The notes under the pieces are model-generated. The model searched no databases and had not been told where the DNA came from. It saw only the letters and a program-made list of their open reading frames with translations. Shown here one piece after another: positions 15,058 through 22,266 of a DNA stretch of 32,218 nt. This DNA is from a virus, in IMG/VR virus record IMGVR_UViG_3300030329_003514, positions 1 through 32,218 of that record. One strand, 5' to 3'. The position numbers and the translations under genes are program-made. Numbering within the stretch: position 1 is the first letter of the stretch; each line of letters begins with the position of its first letter.

Positions 15058-15135
15058 CGCCCGACATGGTAGCATCCACCATAGCCGTTTCATTTGTATC
15101 GTGTTTTTAAGCACTATTTGCATTTTTGTCGGGCG
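15058..15135 (-). promoter_or_regulatory. Perfect 9-bp inverted repeat in an mRNA leader
   Basis: CGCCCGACA (15058-15066) and TGTCGGGCG (15127-15135) are exact complements 60 bases apart. The loop holds a second small stem, ATGGT/ACCAT. It covers the whole gap between two genes and ends 20 bases before a ribosome site, so it may control translation or RNA stability. Function is inferred only from structure. Confidence 0.55.
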
Positions 15136-15323
15136 CAAGATTTACAAGTTTTTTTCTTTTTTCCATATCTCGGAAAATCAGAATAATAATGACAATTATG
15201 ATTGATAATTTCATAGCAGTTTTTACATGATGGGCAATAGTGGATCAATTTATCTGCGGTTCTCGCATCATTATCTGTATTATGCCATGATTTTTTATGC
15301 GCTACAAATGTGTGGTATATCAT
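15114..15323 (-). CDS. Small Cys/His-rich zinc-binding protein (69 aa)
   Basis: From the ATG at 15323, which has GGGAGAGAG directly upstream and overlaps the TGA of the preceding gene, the protein reads MIYHTFVAHKKSWHNTDNDA and then CPSCKNCYEIINHNCHYYSD and TCKSCARQKCK. Several CxxC pairs plus His suggest one or two zinc sites, compatible with a rubredoxin-like or HNH-like knuckle, but no HNH catalytic signature is clear. Function unknown. Confidence 0.55.
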   Translation of the reverse strand: MIYHTFVAHKKSWHNTDNDARTADKLIHYCPSCKNCYEIINHNCHYYSDFPRYGKKKKTCKSCARQKCK

Positions 15324-15430
15324 ACTCTCTCCCAATACCACTTACGCAGCGCACGCCCCAAATCTGCATCATTTGGATACTTGCGGATCAGTCTACCCAA
15401 TATCTTCTTTAACTTTCTGCGAAATGTCAT
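15320..15430 (-). CDS. Small basic protein (36 aa)
   Basis: MTFRRKLKKILGRLIRKYPN continues DADLGRALRKWYWERV. It is amphipathic and strongly basic. The ATG lies within the 3' end of the upstream gene (38-bp overlap), and the TGA overlaps the next ATG. Chain overlaps on both sides support it despite the small size. It could bind nucleic acid or membrane; nothing in the sequence decides. Confidence 0.45.
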   Translation of the reverse strand: MTFRRKLKKILGRLIRKYPNDADLGRALRKWYWERV

Positions 15431-15608
15431 GTTCTGTTAGGTCCTTATCACGAAACACTGCGAAAAACACTTCGCTGTGCCGTTTTCGTTTCATTAATGC
15501 TTTCATATCTTTAATAAAATCAGCGTATGTAAACGCCATAACTACTTGATCTTCCCATTCACCTTGATCATTATCATAGGCGATGCTTCCTGCGTAATGT
15601 GCTTCCAT
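15393..15608 (-). CDS. Hypothetical protein (71 aa)
   Basis: The protein begins MEAHYAGSIAYDNDQGEWED and has an alpha/beta look, with FTYADFIKDMKALMKRKRHS near the middle and EVFFAVFRDKDL after it. It is encoded directly behind the PD-(D/E)XK endonuclease gene (its ATG touches that stop). No motif recognised. Confidence 0.55.
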   Translation of the reverse strand: MEAHYAGSIAYDNDQGEWEDQVVMAFTYADFIKDMKALMKRKRHSEVFFAVFRDKDLTEHDISQKVKEDIG

Positions 15609-15994
15609 TAACTAAACTCAGGAAATAGTTCATAAGAATAAAACCACTTCCTGCCCTTTATTTGATTGTTTTTGCCCGTCTTCAGCGCCAAACTCAGCGC
15701 ATGTGAGTTATCGTATGGTACATAGGCGATTATATTTTTTGGCAAATAGTACACTGCTACCACATCTACACGATTTGTGTTTTTATACTTTGTCAAATTC
15801 ACTTCAATCGATGTTCCGCGCTTCAATTCCATTACTGTTTTGATTTGCACACGTTTCATCAATCCGCTTGTGGTTTCCACCACCAAATCCACCTGCTCTG
15901 TATCCACCAATGGTGCGTATACATTATAACCTTGTGTGAGTAAATCCTGGTACACTGCTAACTCTCCAATCCGACCTTTATGTGTGGTATGCAT
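15608..15994 (-). CDS. PD-(D/E)XK endonuclease-like protein (128 aa)
   Basis: I start at the ATG at 15994 because CGAGAGAT precedes it; a longer frame to 16072 adds a poor N-terminus lying inside the upstream gene. The core is KGRIGELAVYQDLLTQGYNV (E11), TEQVDLVVET (D36) and KRVQIKTV (Q50, K52), the arrangement of PD-(D/E)XK nucleases and close to the group described from I-Ssp6803I, a homing endonuclease of a cyanobacterial group I intron (PDDEXK_5). A Holliday resolvase or restriction-like role is equally possible. The presence of an ORF-less group I intron in the same genome makes a trans-acting homing role worth asking about; this is speculation. Confidence 0.65.
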   Translation of the reverse strand: MHTTHKGRIGELAVYQDLLTQGYNVYAPLVDTEQVDLVVETTSGLMKRVQIKTVMELKRGTSIEVNLTKYKNTNRVDVVAVYYLPKNIIAYVPYDNSHALSLALKTGKNNQIKGRKWFYSYELFPEFS

Positions 15995-16460
15995 ATCTCT
16001 CGAATGTATCCATAGTCCATAATTCATTGGACTCCATAGTATACATCTCACCATAGCCTGTATTACGCACATATTCTTGCATTAATAAATTATCAGCAAT
16101 CATCCATCCTAGTAATGTAAATGTAGGTGACGCATCATGCACTAAAATAAATGCGTCTAAATCTTTTGGTTTCTTTTTTAATTTTGCCTGGAGATAGGCA
16201 GGATTGTACTTGGTAGTTTTAACGTCAATTTTCTTATGATTGACAGTTAGGTCATATCCGCTATAATGTGGTCCAATCATCATATCGGGATAAGCATTAT
16301 ATTTCTTACAAACGGCTAATTCTCCGCACACACCGCGCATATCTATTTCAAGTCTACGTTGTCCGTTGGAGATTATTCCATTTTGCTGGTTCTGATTCAT
16401 TTTCGCTTGGGCTATCTCCTTCGCTACTTTCAGTTCCATTTGATTGAGTGTTATTTTCAT
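15978..16460 (-). CDS. Second PD-(D/E)XK nuclease-like protein (160 aa)
   Basis: Core motifs are RGVCGELAVCKKYNAYPD (E47), SGYDLTVNHKKIDVKTTKY (D70, D79, K81), followed by LDAFILVHDASPTFTLLGWM, the beta-strand pattern of the PD-(D/E)XK fold. The start is uncertain: the ATG at 16460 is used here; an ATG at 16400, 15 bases behind AAGGAG, would give a shorter form and less overlap with the gene before it. Its end overlaps the next nuclease gene by 17 bases. It could act on branched DNA or degrade host DNA; substrate not readable. Confidence 0.6.
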   Translation of the reverse strand: MKITLNQMELKVAKEIAQAKMNQNQQNGIISNGQRRLEIDMRGVCGELAVCKKYNAYPDMMIGPHYSGYDLTVNHKKIDVKTTKYNPAYLQAKLKKKPKDLDAFILVHDASPTFTLLGWMIADNLLMQEYVRNTGYGEMYTMESNELWTMDTFERYAYHT

Positions 16461-16761
16461 CTTCTTTGTGTAATGCAGCGTATAATACCATATAATTTGC
16501 CACATCGAGGCATCTTTGGTATGTGGTTTCATCGCTGTATGTTTTTCCTGTTTTTGCGTCGTTGGTAATGGCATCAACATGCTTCAGTACATAAACCATC
16601 AGCGCCTGCTTTGGTGTAATTCCAAGACGTTCCGCAACGTGCTTGAAATTATAGAATTTATCTTCATTACTGATGGTGTATTCTATTGATTTGCTGTCAC
16701 TTACCTTTGACGCGGTTGCAAAAAAATCATTTCTAAATTTATTAAACTCTGCGTAAATCAT
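16354..16761 (-). CDS. Hypothetical helical protein, DUF1599/DUF6378-like (135 aa)
   Basis: The segment DKFYNFKHVAERLGITPKQA and LMVYVLKHVDAI, followed later by TTYQRCLDVANYMVLYAALH, matches a pattern common to phage all-alpha NTP-pyrophosphatase-like or nucleotide-modification-associated proteins: a first helix pair with K/H, then a 'kx(C/I)xDxxNYxxL' helix. The last 30 residues are acidic and Ser-rich (SSEGDSPSENESEP) and probably disordered. MazG-like metal ligands are not clear to me, so nucleotide hydrolysis is only a possibility. Confidence 0.5.
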   Translation of the reverse strand: MIYAEFNKFRNDFFATASKVSDSKSIEYTISNEDKFYNFKHVAERLGITPKQALMVYVLKHVDAITNDAKTGKTYSDETTYQRCLDVANYMVLYAALHKEDENNTQSNGTESSEGDSPSENESEPAKWNNLQRTT

Positions 16762-16934
16762 TGCAGTTTGCCATTACGTAAATTGCGTATAATATCATCA
16801 CATATATCAATGCATAAATCCAATCTTTTGTCTCCGTCTTTTATATATGGTTTTAATTTTTTGTTGATGGAATATGATACTGTTTCTACCATCGTAGCTA
16901 AATTTTTGATTTTACGTTGCATTGGGTATGGCAT
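16758..16934 (-). CDS. Hypothetical helical protein (58 aa)
   Basis: The ATG at 16934 lies five bases behind GGAGAG and is preferred to an ATG 12 bases upstream. The protein is MPYPMQRKIKNLATMVETVS followed by further charged amphipathic helix (LKPYIKDGDKRLDLCIDICD). The stop overlaps the next start (ATGA). No family recognised. Confidence 0.5.
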   Translation of the reverse strand: MPYPMQRKIKNLATMVETVSYSINKKLKPYIKDGDKRLDLCIDICDDIIRNLRNGKLQ

Positions 16935-16945
16935 TTCTCTCTCCA

Positions 16946-17323
16946 TTATAAGTTTTGCGGGGCTTGACTATCACGATCATTAGACACGCCATCTTCGGGT
17001 TTATGGTTATCTACAGCCCCGCTATTAAATAATTTTTTCATCCATGCATGCTTGACTATCCACAGCCAAGGCTTTCTATCTTGTCGGACCATAACTACGT
17101 CCGCATTCTTAAATGATAAAAAATCTGCCAGTTTCTTTCTGCGCTTGACTTGCACTAAAATTGTCAGGTCACCTTTCGTAGCCTTGACATCAATATCACT
17201 TTTCTCACCGAAACTACGTCCATCACTTCCCCATGATCTATCGGCTATGAAGCCGAGATCGCGCAGTAACTCAACGACCTCGACTTCACCTTTATAGCCT
17301 TTTCGGGATGCGGAAGAAGGCAT
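16946..17323 (-). CDS. Holliday-junction-resolvase-like nuclease (Hjc-type, 125 aa)
   Basis: The N-terminal 65 residues show the archaeal Hjc / type II restriction-like pattern: KGYKGEVEVVELLRDLGF (E13), SWGSDGRSFGEKSDIDV (D43, D45) and ILVQVKRRKKL (Q58, K60). The C-terminus is a polar tail. The start overlaps the SSB stop (TGATG), so it is coexpressed with SSB, which suits a role in resolving recombination or replication intermediates before packaging. Resolution of four-way junctions is inferred from the fold and company. Confidence 0.75.
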   Translation of the reverse strand: MPSSASRKGYKGEVEVVELLRDLGFIADRSWGSDGRSFGEKSDIDVKATKGDLTILVQVKRRKKLADFLSFKNADVVMVRQDRKPWLWIVKHAWMKKLFNSGAVDNHKPEDGVSNDRDSQAPQNL

Positions 17324-17817
17324 CAGAAAGGTAGTTCTTCTTCTTCGCTTGGCGTACTCTCAAAAACTTTCTCAGGATCATAATCATCCTGGAAAGCCTT
17401 GTAGGCATCTTGTATGTCATTTGTAACTGGCACTTTTGGGCATGGTGTCACCATATATGTAGTATCCATACCATCGCCATTACGATTGACCACCACATCA
17501 TACTCAAGTAAGTTTCCCCACTCTCTGCTCCGATCCAATTCAGCTAATTGCTTTTGGATAGTCGCTTGTGTAATATCCAGTATTTTCACTGCATCACTCG
17601 ACCATACAGGAATTTGCCAAAAATGCTTTGGCTTCTCACCCGCAGGCGCTTCTGCTGCTGTTTTGATTCGCACTGGTGTCCTGTCATCCTGCCAGTATAT
17701 ATAGCCCATCACTGGTTTACCTAGTACACGGAATCTATTTTCACCTTTGACCAACTTCATAAAACTACTTTCGCCATTAGATGGCACGCTGTAAGTAGCT
17801 TCTAATAGTCCACTCAT
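17323..17817 (-). CDS. ssb: Single-stranded DNA-binding protein (164 aa)
   Basis: The sequence begins with an OB-fold-like strand series (GENRFRVLGKPVMGYIYW, then KHFWQIPVWS), a helix (VKILDITQATIQKQLAEL), and a further strand pair (EYDVVVNRNGDGMDTTYMVT). It ends in an acidic tail with the tip EEEELPF, the DDDLPF/DIPF-type hydrophobic-acidic end by which SSBs recruit partners. Sequence flow resembles T4 gp32-type and phage-specific SSBs more than bacterial SSB. It heads the nuclease/primase gene cluster. Confidence 0.8.
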   Translation of the reverse strand: MSGLLEATYSVPSNGESSFMKLVKGENRFRVLGKPVMGYIYWQDDRTPVRIKTAAEAPAGEKPKHFWQIPVWSSDAVKILDITQATIQKQLAELDRSREWGNLLEYDVVVNRNGDGMDTTYMVTPCPKVPVTNDIQDAYKAFQDDYDPEKVFESTPSEEEELPF

Positions 17818-17818
17818 C

Positions 17819-18040
17819 TTAACTCCTTATGTATTCGTTATACGTGTAACCGCGTCTTTCGATCAGTGCAATAATTGCTTCATATTGATCTTGACTGACA
17901 TCAGCCTTGACTCCTATGTCACTTTTCACTACTGGATTTTCACGCGGTATATAAGTTGTGGATTCATCCACTAAATTGCGCACTTCCTGCGCAAATTTAA
18001 TTCTATCATCTTTCTCTTTAATGTATATAGTAAGGATCAT
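17819..18040 (-). CDS. Hypothetical protein (73 aa)
   Basis: MILTIYIKEKDDRIKFAQEV and the closing DQYEAIIALIERRGYTYNEY suggest a small alpha/beta protein. The ATG abuts the 3' arm of a perfect inverted repeat, which may govern its translation. It ends one base before the SSB start region, so it is coexpressed with SSB. No family recognised. Confidence 0.55.
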   Translation of the reverse strand: MILTIYIKEKDDRIKFAQEVRNLVDESTTYIPRENPVVKSDIGVKADVSQDQYEAIIALIERRGYTYNEYIRS

Positions 18041-18109
18041 GGGCAGCGCCTAATGACATGAGAGAGAGAGGGTGTAGTTGTGAGGTTGTCATTTCGGACA
18101 GCGCTGCCC
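18041..18109 (-). promoter_or_regulatory. Stem-loop immediately before a start codon
   Basis: GGGCAGCGC (18041-18049) and GCGCTGCCC (18101-18109) are exact complements; an inner pair AATGACA (18052-18058) with TGTCATT (18087-18093) extends the stem. On the minus-strand message the 3' arm touches the ATG at 18040 and the only AGG of the leader lies at the edge of the stem. This suggests translational control, inferred from position. Confidence 0.6.
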
Positions 18110-18122
18110 ACAGGTAAACAAA

Positions 18123-18311
18123 TTAATCTGGCCATTGGATGAACTCCATCTTAATGCCCAATACGTTACAAATCTTTATCTTGTGTTCGTGTCGAAATCT
18201 ACGATGACCATTGATCATCCTGGAGAGCATGCTCGGACTGAGCGCTATTTGTCTAGCTAATTGACGGAGCGAAAATTCACACTCTCTCATATGTTGCGTT
18301 AATGGCTTCAT
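18123..18311 (-). CDS. Cro/C1-type HTH regulator (62 aa)
   Basis: A compact XRE-like helix-turn-helix covers most of the protein: CEFSLRQLARQIALSPSMLS (helices 2-3) followed by RMINGHRRFRHEHKIKICNV and a final hydrophobic stretch. It is of Cro size. Its gene starts at the edge of an inverted repeat of GTGTTGACA, which is the likely operator, so autoregulation is probable. As the first gene of the minus-strand replication cluster, it is well placed to shift expression between early and late genes. No matching long repressor or integrase is present. Confidence 0.8.
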   Translation of the reverse strand: MKPLTQHMRECEFSLRQLARQIALSPSMLSRMINGHRRFRHEHKIKICNVLGIKMEFIQWPD

Positions 18312-18312
18312 A

Positions 18313-18352
18313 GTGTTGACAAAACTTAATAAAGCCTGTCAACACTTGTCAA
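18313..18352. promoter_or_regulatory. Operator/promoter region with inverted GTGTTGACA sites
   Basis: GTGTTGACA (18313-18321, plus strand) faces TGTCAACAC (18337-18345), a perfect 9-bp inverted repeat with a 15-base centre, and a further TTGACA lies on the minus strand at 18352-18347, ten bases from the previous one. The region lies directly before the Cro-like gene. On the minus strand the TTGACA copies may serve as -35 elements; a TATTAA/ATTAAG -10 at 15-16 bases is only a poor match. The same 9-mer recurs in the 9630-9971 region. Confidence 0.65.
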
Positions 18353-19453
18353 CTAAAATTCTTCTTCTATCCTCATAGAGATATTAAATACATCAGGTGC
18401 AACCTGATCCATTTGAAACGAATTTTGAGAAAATCTTGAGAAGAGATAATCTCCTTCAGCATCAGTACCAGTTGAATCTTTATCAGCAGTAAAAATAAAT
18501 GGAATATGATTTCCATGAGTGATATTCCACACATCTTCGACAACTGTATCTTCGCCGTATTGAACAGAGGCATACTTGGTTGGCATTATATCACTGCTTG
18601 CTAGATAACTGAAATTAAGATCATAAGCAACTCTTCCTCCGTACATCGTCCAATTTTTAGATGCTAATTTGAAAGGAGATTTCGTTGTTCCGCTTTCAGA
18701 TTGTCCTCCGAATGACGTCATGGTAGAATATCTTTGCCCACCCACTGATTCCTGGATTTTGGTTTTATCAAACATAATTGATCTTGTCAAATTTAAATCT
18801 GGCCTTTGACTCATGTCGTAATACTCTCCAATCATTATGTTCGATACATACAGCGATGTACTGCTGTCAAAATCTCCATCTGTAGCTGCTGCTGACGTAT
18901 CTCCATTAGCACCTTCAAATTGTATCCCCCAATAACGCAAATCTTGTTGGTCAAAAGAAAAAATAGTTGATCCATCTGCTGCTGGCTCAATTACGACGCT
19001 TTTATTGTCGGCAGCTGTATTAATGCTATCAGCATTCAGAATTTGTGTCACTGTTACAGAACTCCAATTAATATCACCAGTAGATGCCCCCGCGCCATCT
19101 ACGTCATCTACTTCAGTAGCTGCTGATCCAGCAAAAATTCGTATCTTACCTTGTGCTGAGTTAAGGTTATGATTCAAAATCGCTATATAGTTTTGCTTAT
19201 AGTTTTCACTTTGAAGATCAATATTGATCAATACATGATCTGCTCTCTTCGTTGCATCAGAATGAGTGTCCCAACTGCATTTATTTAGCGGTTTCATGTC
19301 AAATAACTCTGCTTCGCTTCCAGCCGTAAACGTACTTATAAGGTCACTGCCACTGATAACATCAAATTCGCCATTTTGCGCCACACCTCGCGCCATTAGA
19401 TAGTTAATTATGTCAGTGTAAAATCTCGGTGTTCTTATATTCATATTTGCCAT
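18353..19453 (-). CDS. Tail protein downstream of hub (366 aa)
   Basis: A Ser/Asp/Thr-rich, beta-structured protein beginning MANMNIRTPRFYTDIINYLM and ending with NSFQMDQVAPDVFNISMRIE. Its start overlaps the stop of the hub-like gene. It is the last gene of the tail module, where baseplate or tip proteins are found. Sequence repeats or catalytic motifs are not visible. I call it a tail tip or receptor-associated protein from position and composition only. Confidence 0.55.
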   Translation of the reverse strand: MANMNIRTPRFYTDIINYLMARGVAQNGEFDVISGSDLISTFTAGSEAELFDMKPLNKCSWDTHSDATKRADHVLINIDLQSENYKQNYIAILNHNLNSAQGKIRIFAGSAATEVDDVDGAGASTGDINWSSVTVTQILNADSINTAADNKSVVIEPAADGSTIFSFDQQDLRYWGIQFEGANGDTSAAATDGDFDSSTSLYVSNIMIGEYYDMSQRPDLNLTRSIMFDKTKIQESVGGQRYSTMTSFGGQSESGTTKSPFKLASKNWTMYGGRVAYDLNFSYLASSDIMPTKYASVQYGEDTVVEDVWNITHGNHIPFIFTADKDSTGTDAEGDYLFSRFSQNSFQMDQVAPDVFNISMRIEEEF

Positions 19454-22266
19454 TATGCTATTTCCCTTGCTGTAATACTTACTTTTCCGATACGCCTATT
19501 GGTCTGCGTAATCATAAAAAATTTACTTGCACTAAAATCTGTGCCAAAAATCTCTATTGGCATATCAGAAAAAGTGACTATGTCACCTGTTTCTAATTGA
19601 TAGCCTTTTGCTGGATTGACAACATCAGCAGTAATAATTGCTTTCATATCATCTCGTAAATTGGATTGATATGAATACCAATCTGCGTTGCAATCACTGT
19701 TGGCACTACTTGGTATTGTACCAACATTATAGTCTAAATTAAATTCTTCTTTGCCTTCTTTTTCACCTAAATTATATTTTACACGCTTGGTATTGTCGGT
19801 GATATTCTGCGTAGCATAGTAGCGATTTGCTTCCGCAGGATGCAATTTGTTATTCACTGTAGCATCCACTAAAACGGATGATAGTCCAGTAGTTTGAAGC
19901 TGAATGTTAATTAAATCTTTTTTCGATAAATCTAAGGATGCAGATAATTCACTGGATTGCTTCACATAAATATATTTGAGATTACCTGTCGCTGGTGATA
20001 TCTTATACACAAAACAAAATTCATACGCAATTTTATCAAGTAACGCTTGTAAAGATGTCGGTTCTAACGCCCAAAATCTAATTTTCCACGCATCAATTGC
20101 ACGATCAGTATCCAATGCACTCCAATTATCTGGATCGCTACTACTAATACCGCCAAATCGTTGCAATAAGTCGCGGTGAGCATCATGTCCATGCGAAATT
20201 GCTCCTGAATCCCAGGATGCTGTAAGTCCAGCAGCTCCACAATAAAAATAATCTAAATCTGCTAATCTCTTTGCATCATCATCATTATAATTAAATCGAT
20301 TCTCATAACGTAACTGTATATCATATACACGCAGCTCGTGATCTTCGTGATCATATAATGGCGCATTGTGTTCTGCTTTCCATTTGATCAGTAATTCATC
20401 TGGGCATAATAATGCATTTTCACTCGCAATAGAATTAGCTGGTTGAGTGTTAAATGAAAACTCATGAGTCGAGATACCGCTTCCTATAAGTTTAGTAGAT
20501 GGAGTCGATAATAAATCATCTGCTGTAGAATCATATTCATTACTGAAAAAATCTACTTCATACTGTTGATCATCTCCCGAACCATCATCCCACTGTATAC
20601 TATACTTAATCTTCACAGCATCAATAATAGTGACTGCAAATTGTTTATTAGGAGTTTGCACTGTTAGATATCTTACATCATCAATGTCATTTATATCTGC
20701 GGTTGCATATGTAGATGTATCGGCTGCTCCCGTGTCTAAATTAAAATCAGTAGCGCGTTCTGGATTGGTTAAATATGTTACTGATCCAGAAAAATCAAAT
20801 GAAGATTGATTCGTGCGTATATAACCAATTGCACGTTGATCAGTGGGTGTTTCTAATATATTAACACCATTTTGTGTGATTGTTGTTTCCACTAAATTTG
20901 TGCCAGTACCTTCCTGACGTATAGAACAAAAATGGTCATACCCAACATAATGATGTAAATAACAATTTGAACCAGATGTGTATGATCGCGGCATTAATGT
21001 AGTAATAATGTTCCTATCAGTGTACAATATGGGGACTGGGAATACACCTCCATAAGCTGCATCATTTTCTGCTCCACTTTGCGCATCAGAATAATTATAA
21101 CTCCCATATACTACAGGTTCATATATATTGTATTTTTCATGCTGCACTTGCGGAATAGATATTTTATCCCAAGGTCGATGGCTATGGATATCTAATTTAA
21201 TCTTTTGGTCATTTAAGGTAACATTGACTAAGCGACCAACGAAAATCTGTGAACAAGACGCTAATGTACTCTCACTACCATAGCGTGCATATACCTTTAC
21301 AACTTTGTTATGAAAGTCGGAAGGTCCATTATATATAATCTCTGATAGTTTTCGTGAATCAATATTGACATCAAAGGTTTCGATGCTAATATTAGATGTA
21401 GATGATGTGCCTTGAACGATATCAATGCTGTCACGTATACTGATTGATGGTGAGAGTACAGAACCATGAAATCTATTGGAACTAATCGTAGTATCAGCGA
21501 AAGCTAATCCAAATGCATGGATGCGTTCATCAAAGTTATTCAGCGACCATGTGGCATTATTCAGTGTGCCTGTATTACTATTAGTGCTACTATCATATAC
21601 TGTTGTACCAAAACCTTCATTCAATTTCCAGTATCCCACTAATCCACTTGCTGTGCTATCGACCATTCTATTATATGATTGATTAATTTCACCCGCAGTA
21701 CGTGCTATGTTCCAAACACGGACATGCGCAATTTCTCCATCAAATTCATTACCACCATTATAATCAGCGCCAATCGTCACCAGACCATCGCCACCACCTG
21801 AAGGATCATTGGCTACACCACTAGCTGTACTTGAAGTTATGAGAGCGCCATCAACAAAATATCTGAATGTTGAATCATTATCATTTCTACTTACAGCAAC
21901 ATGATGCCAATTATTAGCAGTAATGGCAGATGTTGTCGCAGTGACTGCTGCATTAGAACCCGTACCATATTCATAAAAGACTTTTAATCCCGCATTTGAT
22001 AAAGACATATACCAATTCGTATTTTTGGCAGCAGTGCTACCATCATGCCCTCGGGCCACAATGACTTGTTCTCCACTACTACCGCTATATGCGTCTGGTT
22101 TGATCCACGCTTCTAAGGTAAAACTGGTATATAGACCTAATACATCACCAAATGAAATATTATCTGCACTACCATCAAATTCTACGCAATGTTCATTATC
22201 CGCACTAAACTCAAATAACCAATTCTCTGTTATATTTGAATTAGCTGGTGTATTTGAAATCGCCAT
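19453..22266 (-). CDS. Tail hub/baseplate protein with an N-terminal LamG domain (937 aa)
   Basis: After the first ~24 residues (MAISNTPANSNITENWLFEF) a LamG/concanavalin-like lectin domain spans about 25-240: CVEFDGSADNISFG, LEAWIKP, NNWHHVAVSRND, FRYFVDGALI, and IAHVRVWNIARTAGEINQSY are its hallmarks. From about 245 the protein continues as a tail hub-like body (HAFGLAFADTTI, SISIRDSIDI, then KVYARYGSES) to a C-terminal part with NPAKGYQLETGDIVTFSDMP and KVSITAREIA. The layout suggests a sugar-binding domain added to a hub or central tail-tip protein. It starts one base inside the tape-measure stop. Function in receptor binding is inferred from LamG. Confidence 0.75.
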   Translation of the reverse strand: MAISNTPANSNITENWLFEFSADNEHCVEFDGSADNISFGDVLGLYTSFTLEAWIKPDAYSGSSGEQVIVARGHDGSTAAKNTNWYMSLSNAGLKVFYEYGTGSNAAVTATTSAITANNWHHVAVSRNDNDSTFRYFVDGALITSSTASGVANDPSGGGDGLVTIGADYNGGNEFDGEIAHVRVWNIARTAGEINQSYNRMVDSTASGLVGYWKLNEGFGTTVYDSSTNSNTGTLNNATWSLNNFDERIHAFGLAFADTTISSNRFHGSVLSPSISIRDSIDIVQGTSSTSNISIETFDVNIDSRKLSEIIYNGPSDFHNKVVKVYARYGSESTLASCSQIFVGRLVNVTLNDQKIKLDIHSHRPWDKISIPQVQHEKYNIYEPVVYGSYNYSDAQSGAENDAAYGGVFPVPILYTDRNIITTLMPRSYTSGSNCYLHHYVGYDHFCSIRQEGTGTNLVETTITQNGVNILETPTDQRAIGYIRTNQSSFDFSGSVTYLTNPERATDFNLDTGAADTSTYATADINDIDDVRYLTVQTPNKQFAVTIIDAVKIKYSIQWDDGSGDDQQYEVDFFSNEYDSTADDLLSTPSTKLIGSGISTHEFSFNTQPANSIASENALLCPDELLIKWKAEHNAPLYDHEDHELRVYDIQLRYENRFNYNDDDAKRLADLDYFYCGAAGLTASWDSGAISHGHDAHRDLLQRFGGISSSDPDNWSALDTDRAIDAWKIRFWALEPTSLQALLDKIAYEFCFVYKISPATGNLKYIYVKQSSELSASLDLSKKDLINIQLQTTGLSSVLVDATVNNKLHPAEANRYYATQNITDNTKRVKYNLGEKEGKEEFNLDYNVGTIPSSANSDCNADWYSYQSNLRDDMKAIITADVVNPAKGYQLETGDIVTFSDMPIEIFGTDFSASKFFMITQTNRRIGKVSITAREIA

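Noticed and set aside
15058-15135. A tRNA gene
   Set aside because: The outer stem and total length are right, but D-arm, anticodon arm and a T-loop (TTCRA) are missing and the 5' arm is inside a coding region.
18123-18311. Evidence for lysogeny
   Set aside because: A Cro-like protein and operator are present, but no integrase, long repressor or attachment site was found, so a temperate life is not supported within this window.
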